In this document: in pieces, positions 1 to 4,205 of the stretch
How the letters are laid out: the number at the start of each line of letters is the position of its first letter
How positions within the stretch are numbered: the stretch's first letter is position 1
Source: Nitrospinota bacterium
GTDB taxonomy: Bacteria > Nitrospinota > Nitrospinia > UBA9942
Direction of reading: 5' to 3'
DNA length: 5,162 nt
Assembly: GCA_016200365.1 (NCBI GenBank)
Contig: JACQEW010000037.1
Location: 1-5,162, forward strand
Notes under the pieces: generated by a model
The model's database searches: none
What the model saw: only the letters and a program-made list of their open reading frames with translations
What the model was told of the DNA's origin: nothing
Position numbers and translations under genes: made by a program

Positions 1-253
1 TGTTAAAAATGCCCTTGCTCCTGCCAAGACATCGAATATTATTGTAAATGCGAATGATAAATCAATAACGGTTATTGTTCCCGATGACCAGTTATCATTG
101 GCTATAGGGAAAAAGGGACAGAATGTAAAGCTGGCAGTAAAACTTTTGCATTGTAAAATAGATATAAAAAGCGAGAGTGAATATAAGAAAGAGGCGGAGT
201 CAAAGATTGAAGGTCAAGAAGAGGGTATTGAAGGTAAGGAAGAAAATTTATAA
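1..253 (+). CDS. nusA: Transcription termination/antitermination factor NusA, C-terminal part (5' end outside window)
   Basis: Only the last 83 codons are present, read from base 2 to the TAA at 251-253. They encode the end of the second KH RNA-binding domain: the stretch VVPDDQ-type (here IVPDDQLSLAIGKKGQN) with the KH GxxG loop GKKG at bases 107-118, followed by VKLAVKLLHCKIDIKSE, which is characteristic of NusA KH2. NusA binds RNA polymerase and nascent RNA and modulates pausing, termination and antitermination. After KH2 the protein ends in a short, highly charged tail of about 28 residues. It lacks the C-terminal acidic helix-hairpin-helix repeats of the E. coli protein, which is common outside Gammaproteobacteria. 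The tail contains a tandem seven-residue repeat (IEGQEEG/IEGKEEN). Its position directly upstream of infB agrees with the usual operon order. The identification is firm despite truncation by the window edge. Confidence 0.95.
   Translation, partial: VKNALAPAKTSNIIVNANDKSITVIVPDDQLSLAIGKKGQNVKLAVKLLHCKIDIKSESEYKKEAESKIEGQEEGIEGKEENL
206..247 (+). repeat. Tandem 21-bp duplication encoding a heptapeptide repeat in the NusA tail
   Basis: Two adjacent 21-base copies (206-226 and 227-247) agree at 16 of 21 positions by hand comparison and are in frame. They encode IEGQEEG and IEGKEEN. The extra copy lengthens the charged C-terminal tail of NusA without touching the KH2 fold. It looks like ordinary replication slippage in a tolerant tail. 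A functional role is not visible. Confidence 0.6.
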
Positions 254-284
254 AAATTGGTCACGAAGGAACACGGATGATTAT

Positions 285-331
285 ATTGTTTCATTGTTCC
301 ATTGTTTTTAACAATGAAGCAATGGAGCAAT
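285..331 (+). repeat. Octamer-based palindrome in the nusA-infB spacer
   Basis: The left arm is built of 8-nt units (attgtttc, attgttcc, attgtttt, from 285). The right arm is built of complementary units (aacaatga, agcaatgg, agcaatgg, from 310). Bases 285-306 pair with 310-331 at 18 of 22 positions, and three of the four mismatches would be G-U in RNA, leaving a 3-nt loop. The right-arm units continue past the stem to 341 and supply the GGAG just before infB. The bases before the palindrome (about 258-281) hold two loose copies of a cacgaagga-like word and nothing else recognisable. No T-run follows the hairpin, so it is not a terminator. Confidence 0.85.
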
Positions 332-335
332 GGAG
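332..335 (+). promoter_or_regulatory. Weak ribosome binding site of infB, inside a repeat unit
   Basis: GGAG lies 12 nt before the ATG at 348, which is longer than the usual 5-9 nt. It belongs to the last agcaatgg/agcaattt repeat boundary and follows directly after the stem of the 285-331 palindrome. The earlier GGAG (324-327) is only 2 nt from the alternative ATG at 330, too close to serve it. Confidence 0.5.
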
Positions 336-347
336 CAATTTGTTATT

Positions 348-2459
348 ATGTCAAATATAAGAGTTTATGAATTAGCAAATCAACTTGGTATAAAGAGCAA
401 GGACTTAATCGAGGAGCTTAAAAAACAGGGTGTCTCGGTAAAGAGTCATTCCAGTTCCATTGACGAGGAGATTGCCCTTCTGGTAAAGGACATCCTTGCC
501 TCCGCAAAGAAACCTGTCTCTGTGAAAACAGAGAAAGAACCGTCTCCTCCTGTTAAACCTGTTGAAGCTGTTGAAGAAAAAATACCGCTTCCTGAAAAAA
601 AACAGGTAGAGATAAAGGTAGAGGTAGAGAAAGAGTCTTTACCTCTACCTCCACCTTTACCTGTCAGTCCTGCGGAAAAGGATAGCATCCTGAGCCAGCC
701 GAAGAAGAAGATAAGGATTGGCGAGGCAATAACCGTCAAGGAGCTTTCGGAAAAATTATCTGTGCCGCCAACCGAGGTGATAAAAAAATTAATAGGTATG
801 GGTATTATGTCAACCGTAAATCAGGTTATAGATCCTGAGGCGGCTCTGTCTGTAGTACAAAAACTCGGCTTGGAGGCTGAGTTGATTGGAGTAGAATCAG
901 GGGAAGGATTTGCCGAAGATGAGGATAAAGATAAAGAGGGGCTGTCTCACCGCCCGCCTGTTGTTACAATAATGGGTCATGTTGACCACGGCAAGACATC
1001 CCTCCTGGATGCCATACGGCAGACCAATGTGGCTGCAAAGGAGGCAGGAGGTATAACCCAGCATATAGGCGCCTATGAGGTAGAGGTGAAAAAAGGAAAA
1101 ATAGTCTTTCTCGATACGCCGGGTCATGAGGCGTTTACCGCTATGAGAGCGAGAGGTGCAAGGGTTACCGATATAGTCGTTCTAGTTGTTGCAGCAGATG
1201 ACGGGGTAATGCCGCAGACCATAGAGGCGGTTAATCATGCAGAGGCTGCCGGCGTCCCTATAATAGTAGCGGTTAATAAAATTGATAAACCTGGTGCAAA
1301 CCCCGATAAGATTAAACAGGATTTGTCGAAACTGAATTCCCATCTTCTTCCTGAGGATTGGGGCGGCAAAACCATATATGTCAATGTCTCCGCTAAAAAG
1401 AGGACAGGGATTGAAGACCTTTTAGAGATGATACTCCTGCAGTCGGAGATAATGGAGCTTAAGGCGAATCCTCAAAAGCCTGCAAAAGGGGCTGTTATCG
1501 AGTCTAAATTGGACAAGGGACGCGGTCCTGTGGCAACGGTTCTTATACAGAAGGGGACTTTAAGGGCAGGCGACCCGTTTATAGCAGGTCTCCATTTTGG
1601 CAGGGTAAGGGCAATGATAAATGACAGGGGAATGAAGGTTAAAGAAGCGGGACCATCAATCCCTGTGGAGGTTTTGGGGCTTTCCGGCGTCCCTCAATCC
1701 GGAGATTCTTTCATGGTTGTGTCCGATGAGAAAAAGGCGAGACAGATTGCATTACTGAGGATGCAAAAGCAGAGGGAAGAGGGGCTTGGAATAAGGGCGA
1801 GGGTGACCCTGGAAGACCTTTATAAACAGATACATGAAGGAGTAGTAAAAGAGCTAAATCTTGTAATAAAGGCGGATGTCCACGGCTCTATTCAGGCGGT
1901 TACCGATTCCTTTGAAAAGCTTGGAACAAAGGATGTAAAGATAAGGGTGATTCACGGGGCTGTCGGCGGAATTACTGAGACCGATATAATGCTTGCCGCT
2001 GCCTCCAATGCAGTAATAATCGGATTTAATGTCCGACCGACCGATAAGGCAGCCGGGCTTGCCGAAAAGGAGCAGGTTGAACTGAAGCTGTATACGGTAA
2101 TATATAATGCAATAGCAGATGTTAAGGCGGCGCTCGAGGGCTTGCTGGAGCCGACAATCGTAGAGAAGGTAACCGGGAAGGCTGAGGTAAGACAGTTGTT
2201 CAGCATACCGAAGATTGGCGTTATTGCAGGCTGCTTCGTCCTGGACGGCGTGATACATAGGAATACGGATGCAAAACTTATAAGGGATAGTGTAATTGTA
2301 TATCAGGGAAAGATAAACTCTCTGAGAAGGTTCAAGGAAGACGCTAAAGAGGTGCAGGCTGGATATGAGTGCGGAATCGGAATAGAAAAGTTTCAGGATA
2401 TAAAGGTTGGAGATATTATCGAGCCTTTCATTATAGAGAAGATTGCAAGGAAACTGTAA
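348..2459 (+). CDS. infB: Translation initiation factor IF-2
   Basis: The GTPase delivers formyl-methionyl initiator tRNA to the 30S P site and promotes 50S joining. The 703-residue product has all expected parts: a first IF2N domain (about 1-50), a Pro/Glu/Lys-rich linker (58-118), a second IF2N domain (121-166), and the G domain with G1 GHVDHGKT (210-217), G2 GGITQHIG (234-241), G3 DTPGH (256-260), G4 NKID (310-313) and G5 SAK (348-350). These are followed by the beta-barrel domain II (about 378-465), domain C1 (ADVHGSIQAV and GAVGGITETD near 510-550) and the tRNA-binding C2 barrel (about 605-700). Length is close to Gram-positive IF2 and shorter than E. coli IF2. I chose ATG 348 because MSNIRVYELANQLG is the canonical IF2 N-terminus; an in-frame ATG at 330 would add MEQFVI, which lies in the upstream repeat. 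The linker carries an in-frame DNA palindrome (603-663). Confidence 0.97.
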   Translation: MSNIRVYELANQLGIKSKDLIEELKKQGVSVKSHSSSIDEEIALLVKDILASAKKPVSVKTEKEPSPPVKPVEAVEEKIPLPEKKQVEIKVEVEKESLPLPPPLPVSPAEKDSILSQPKKKIRIGEAITVKELSEKLSVPPTEVIKKLIGMGIMSTVNQVIDPEAALSVVQKLGLEAELIGVESGEGFAEDEDKDKEGLSHRPPVVTIMGHVDHGKTSLLDAIRQTNVAAKEAGGITQHIGAYEVEVKKGKIVFLDTPGHEAFTAMRARGARVTDIVVLVVAADDGVMPQTIEAVNHAEAAGVPIIVAVNKIDKPGANPDKIKQDLSKLNSHLLPEDWGGKTIYVNVSAKKRTGIEDLLEMILLQSEIMELKANPQKPAKGAVIESKLDKGRGPVATVLIQKGTLRAGDPFIAGLHFGRVRAMINDRGMKVKEAGPSIPVEVLGLSGVPQSGDSFMVVSDEKKARQIALLRMQKQREEGLGIRARVTLEDLYKQIHEGVVKELNLVIKADVHGSIQAVTDSFEKLGTKDVKIRVIHGAVGGITETDIMLAAASNAVIIGFNVRPTDKAAGLAEKEQVELKLYTVIYNAIADVKAALEGLLEPTIVEKVTGKAEVRQLFSIPKIGVIAGCFVLDGVIHRNTDAKLIRDSVIVYQGKINSLRRFKEDAKEVQAGYECGIGIEKFQDIKVGDIIEPFIIEKIARKL
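603..663 (+). repeat. In-frame hexamer-based palindrome in the IF2 linker
   Basis: Bases 603-630 are nearly the reverse complement of 636-663 (23 of 28 positions; 25 of 28 if G-U pairs are allowed in RNA), with a 5-nt loop. The arms consist of 6-nt units such as gaggta on the left and cctcta on the right. The period of six keeps the reading frame, so the left arm encodes a Val-Glu/Ile-Lys alternation (QVEIKVEVEKE) and the right arm a Leu-Pro series (LPLPPPLP). The architecture matches the palindromes found in all five spacers of this window, but here it lies within coding sequence, in a linker that varies widely between IF2 proteins. Confidence 0.85.
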
Positions 2460-2460
2460 A

Positions 2461-2532
2461 AGAGTTAAGAATTAAGAGTTAAGAGTTAAGAGTTATAAAA
2501 TAAGTAATTCCTTTAATTCTTCATTCTTAATT
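2461..2532 (+). repeat. Heptamer-based palindrome in the infB-rbfA spacer
   Basis: Starting 2 bases after the infB stop, five tandem heptamers run from 2461 to 2495 (agagtta, agaatta, then three agagtta). The complementary arm is made of taattct/tcattct/taattga units (2514-2534). Bases 2470-2489 pair with 2513-2532 at 17 of 20 positions, two mismatches being G-U in RNA, around a 23-nt loop. Other registers are possible because the arms are periodic. The element fills the whole spacer up to the rbfA start and shares two exact blocks with the rpsO-pnp spacer in inverted orientation. No T-run suggests a terminator. Confidence 0.85.
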
Positions 2533-2542
2533 GAATTTATTT

Positions 2543-2890
2543 ATGAGATTCAAAAGGTCGGACAGGGTAGGGGGGGTAATATTGGAGGAGATTTCGCGGA
2601 TGATTATGCGTGAGCTAAAGGATCCGAGAATAGGCTTTACCACATTGACCCGCATCGAGCTTTCCGATGACATCAGAAACGCCAAGGTATTTGTCAGCGT
2701 TATGGGAGGAGAAACGGAAAAGAAGAATACCATGAAGGCGCTGGAAAGCGCATCCGGTTTTATAAAACGGGAGCTGTGGAAAAACTTAAGATTAAAAAAT
2801 ATCCCTGATATTATCTTCAAGCTCGATACCTCGATGGAGCACAGCGAGAAGATATCGAGGCTGCTTAACGAACTAAAAAAACAGGATTAA
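2543..2890 (+). CDS. rbfA: 30S ribosome-binding factor RbfA
   Basis: RbfA is a small KH-like protein that binds the immature 30S subunit near the 5' end of 16S rRNA and helps late maturation. The 115-residue product has the family landmarks: an N-terminal helix (RVGGVILEEISRMIMRELKDPR), the DPR turn at 27-29, the strand pair TRIELSDDIRNAKVFVSV, an SASGFIKREL helix carrying the A-x-G type kink, LRLKNIPDIIF and the closing DTSMEHSEKISRLLNEL helix. Length is typical. The ATG at 2543 is preferred; an in-frame TTG at 2531 would add only MNLF, and a stop at 2528-2530 rules out anything earlier. Neither start has a Shine-Dalgarno, because the upstream bases are the pyrimidine-rich arm of a palindrome. 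A G7 run (2570-2576) lies just inside the gene. Placement after infB is the norm. Confidence 0.93.
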   Translation: MRFKRSDRVGGVILEEISRMIMRELKDPRIGFTTLTRIELSDDIRNAKVFVSVMGGETEKKNTMKALESASGFIKRELWKNLRLKNIPDIIFKLDTSMEHSEKISRLLNELKKQD

Positions 2891-2892
2891 GG

Positions 2893-2999
2893 ATTTTAGA
2901 TTTACGATTTACGATTTACAATTTACAATTTGGAATTTAAAATCCCAAATCGTAAGTCGCAAATTATAAATCGTAAATTGTAAATTGTAAATTTAAAAT
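2893..2999 (+). repeat. Heptamer-based long palindrome filling the rbfA-truB spacer
   Basis: The left arm holds seven heptamers (2894-2942: ttttaga, two tttacga, two tttacaa, tttggaa, tttaaaa). The right arm holds seven (2947-2995: aaatcgt, aagtcgc, aaattat, aaatcgt, two aaattgt, aaattta). Bases 2893-2932 pair with 2960-2999 at 35 of 40 positions, and three of the five mismatches become G-U in RNA, leaving a 27-nt loop. It begins 2 bases after the rbfA stop and its stem includes the first two bases of the truB ATG. It is the longest stem in the window, AT-rich, and has no T-run behind it. Confidence 0.9.
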
Positions 3000-3681
3000 G
3001 GATGGTATTCTGAATATCAATAAGCCCAAAGGCATGACATCGCATGATGTGGTTTCTGCTGTAAGGGAAATTATCGGAGAAAGAAGGGTAGGGCATACAG
3101 GAACATTGGACCCTATAGCTACGGGAGTTCTTCTCCTCTGCGTCGGCAGGGCTACAAAACTTTCAAGATTTTTTACCAATTGTAAGAAGACTTATGTTGC
3201 AGATATGAGGCTGGGAATAAAGACGGATACACAGGATGCAACAGGGGCGGTCACCGCATCGTGCAGCAATTATTCAATCGATGAGGAAAGGCTCAAGGGG
3301 GTATTTCTAAAATTTACAGGCGGTATTCAGCAAATACCTCCTATGTATTCAGCCGTGAAACAGAAAGGGGTGAGGCTTTATAAATTGGCAAGGAAGGGAA
3401 TAACCGTAGAGCGGAAGGCAAAGGATGTGCATATATATAAAATAGAGATGCTTGGTGCAAGTCATGAATTTATCAGGTTTGAAGCCGAGGTATCGCCAGG
3501 GACATATATAAGAACCCTCTGCGAGCAGATAGGCGATGAGCTGGGCTGCTGCGGGCATCTCTATGAATTGCAGAGAACAGTGATAGGCGATTTTAAAATA
3601 AATGATGCAGTTTCTATTGAAGATGTTGAGGCGCTGCACAAAAGCGGAAGGCTTAAGGAAGTATTGTGCAGCATAAATTAA
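2998..3681 (+). CDS. truB: tRNA pseudouridine(55) synthase TruB, short form
   Basis: TruB isomerises U55 to pseudouridine in the T-loop of tRNAs and also acts as a tRNA folding chaperone. Motifs of the TruB catalytic domain are complete: GILNINKPKGMTSHDVV at the N-terminus, the catalytic motif GHTGTLDPIATGVL with Asp38 as the expected nucleophile, KTYVADMRLG (64-73), the QIPPMYSAVKQKGVRLYKLAR block (112-132) and the SPGTYIRTLCEQIG motif (166-179). The protein has 227 residues and stops soon after LQRTVIGDFKINDAVSIEDVE, so the C-terminal PUA-like RNA-binding domain of longer homologues (around 300 residues) is absent. The ending is clean (TAA) with no sign of a frameshift. ATG 2998 is fixed by homology and by an in-frame TAA at 2974. 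There is no Shine-Dalgarno: the start codon abuts a long palindrome. Confidence 0.95.
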   Translation: MDGILNINKPKGMTSHDVVSAVREIIGERRVGHTGTLDPIATGVLLLCVGRATKLSRFFTNCKKTYVADMRLGIKTDTQDATGAVTASCSNYSIDEERLKGVFLKFTGGIQQIPPMYSAVKQKGVRLYKLARKGITVERKAKDVHIYKIEMLGASHEFIRFEAEVSPGTYIRTLCEQIGDELGCCGHLYELQRTVIGDFKINDAVSIEDVEALHKSGRLKEVLCSIN

Positions 3682-3686
3682 AATAC

Positions 3687-3715
3687 TTTACAAGGTAAAT
3701 ACATTGTGTTATAAA
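3687..3715 (+). promoter_or_regulatory. Predicted sigma70-type promoter upstream of rpsO
   Basis: TTTACA (3687-3692, 5 of 6 to the -35 consensus) and TATAAA (3710-3715, 5 of 6 to the -10 consensus) are separated by exactly 17 nt. A TG at 3707-3708 adds an extended -10. Transcription would start near 3722, just before the leader palindrome. Finding a promoter here matches E. coli, where rpsO has its own promoter within the same operon. AT-richness raises the chance of a false match, but spacing and both hexamers are good. Confidence 0.65.
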
Positions 3716-3732
3716 TTTTTAGAAAGTGAATA

Positions 3733-3805
3733 GTTAAGTAGTTAAGTAGTTTAGTGGTTTAGTGGTTTAAAACTACTCAACCACTCAACTACTCAACCAC
3801 TCAAC
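3733..3805 (+). repeat. Octamer-based palindrome in the truB-rpsO spacer
   Basis: The left arm has 8-nt units (gttaagta twice, gtttagtg twice, then gttt). The right arm has the complementary actcaacc/actcaact units. Bases 3733-3768 pair with 3770-3805 at 30 of 36 positions around a single central base, so a real RNA hairpin would open a few pairs at the tip. It starts after the predicted rpsO promoter and therefore lies wholly in the rpsO leader. It is more GC-rich than the other spacer palindromes. Confidence 0.88.
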
Positions 3806-3821
3806 ATTTTTTGTTTTTTTT
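3733..3821 (+). terminator. Terminator-like hairpin plus T-tract in the rpsO leader
   Basis: The palindrome at 3733-3805 is followed after one base by six T, one G and eight T (3807-3821), the layout of an intrinsic terminator on the + strand. The next bases are already the rpsO Shine-Dalgarno. With the predicted promoter at 3687-3715 upstream, any termination here would act as attenuation of rpsO rather than simply ending the truB transcript. The stem is long and imperfect, unlike a compact GC-rich terminator, so efficiency cannot be judged from sequence. Confidence 0.45.
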
Positions 3822-3822
3822 A

Positions 3823-3829
3823 GGGGAGG
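3823..3829 (+). promoter_or_regulatory. Strong ribosome binding site of rpsO
   Basis: GGGGAGG ends 5 nt before the ATG at 3835, a near-perfect Shine-Dalgarno. It contrasts with rbfA and truB, which have none, and settles the rpsO start. Confidence 0.9.
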
Positions 3830-3834
3830 AATAA

Positions 3835-4104
3835 ATGTCATTAGAAAAAGAAAAGAAAAATGAAATAATAGGTAAATTCAGATTGCACGAAAAGGATACG
3901 GGGTCGTCGGAGGTTCAGATTGCCCTCTTGAGCGGGAGGATTAGCTATCTGACCGAGCATTTTAAGGTTCATAAGAAGGATCATCATTCAAGAAGGGGGC
4001 TGTTGAAATTGGTAAGCCAGAGGAGAAGACTCCTCGATTATATGAAGTCGAAGAATGTAGAAAAGTATAAAAAGATTATAGAGACACTGGGAATCAGAAA
4101 ATAG
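3835..4104 (+). CDS. rpsO: 30S ribosomal protein S15
   Basis: S15 is a primary binding protein of the 16S rRNA central domain and joins the platform of the 30S subunit. The 89-residue product has exactly the common family length and its signature blocks: DTGSSEVQIALLSGRI (21-36), LTEHFKVHKKDHHSRRGLL (39-57) and LVSQRRRLLDYMK (59-71). His, Asp and Ser residues of the HKKDHHSRR segment are those that contact the rRNA three-way junction in known S15 proteins. The start is fixed by the strong Shine-Dalgarno and by the family N-terminus. It is followed by pnp, as in most bacteria. S15 represses its own mRNA in several bacteria; the palindromic leader here is a possible control site, but I do not recognise a known S15-binding fold in it. 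Confidence 0.97.
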   Translation: MSLEKEKKNEIIGKFRLHEKDTGSSEVQIALLSGRISYLTEHFKVHKKDHHSRRGLLKLVSQRRRLLDYMKSKNVEKYKKIIETLGIRK

Positions 4105-4189
4105 AATGAAGAATTAAGAGTGAAGAATTAAGAATTAAAGGAATTCCTTAATTTTATAACTCTTAACTTTTCACTCTTAACTCTTAACT
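4105..4189 (+). repeat. Heptamer-based palindrome in the rpsO-pnp spacer
   Basis: It begins at the base after the rpsO stop. Left-arm units are agaatta/agagtga-like heptamers and right-arm units are ctcttaa/cactctt-like. Bases 4105-4137 pair with 4157-4189 at 27 of 33 positions, and a perfect 12-bp palindrome (4138-4149, containing GAATTC) sits between the arms. Blocks 4130-4145 and 4152-4168 are exact reverse complements of 2506-2521 and 2484-2500 in the infB-rbfA spacer. No T-run follows; the pnp Shine-Dalgarno comes 5 nt later. A double-stranded stem here is placed where E. coli pnp has its RNase III-processed leader hairpin, but equivalence is inferred from position only. Confidence 0.87.
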
Positions 4190-4194
4190 AAATA

Positions 4195-4200
4195 GGGAGG
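4195..4200 (+). promoter_or_regulatory. Ribosome binding site of pnp
   Basis: GGGAGG ends 5 nt before TTG 4206. It decides the start of pnp, because no ATG or GTG lies at a suitable distance in this frame. Confidence 0.88.
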
Positions 4201-4205
4201 TTATA

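Noticed and set aside
258..281. Two loose copies of a cacgaagga-like word before the first palindrome
   Set aside because: Too short and degenerate to call a repeat; it may be a remnant of another array, but nothing proves it.
257..287. Possible promoter before infB (TTGGTC and TATATT)
   Set aside because: The -35 matches at only half the positions and the spacing is 19 nt; AT-rich DNA gives such matches by chance.
330..347. In-frame upstream ATG for infB at 330
   Set aside because: It would add MEQFVI, encoded within the palindrome repeat units, and its GGAG is only 2 nt away. The IF2 family N-terminus starts at the ATG at 348.
446..739. Open frame on the - strand across the infB linker
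   Set aside because: It is antisense to a confirmed gene, low complexity, and has no ribosome site or recognisable domain. It is a shadow of the infB codon pattern.
1854..2258. Long - strand open frames within the infB C-terminal region
   Set aside because: They lie opposite the conserved C1/C2 domains and their translations resemble no protein family I know.
2461..2532. Intrinsic terminator after infB
   Set aside because: The stem is almost entirely A-T and is not followed by a T-run; downstream genes have no promoter visible here, so transcription must continue.
2893..2999. CRISPR-like array
   Set aside because: Units are only 7-8 nt with no spacers, and the two halves face each other. 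CRISPR repeats are longer, direct and separated by unique spacers.
3349..3639. Open frames on the - strand inside truB and pnp
   Set aside because: Antisense to strongly conserved catalytic segments, with no start signals and no family resemblance.
4105..4189. Insertion sequence or MITE with target duplication
   Set aside because: No clear target-site duplication or transposase end sequence flanks any of the palindromes in this window; only similarity between two copies suggests dispersal.
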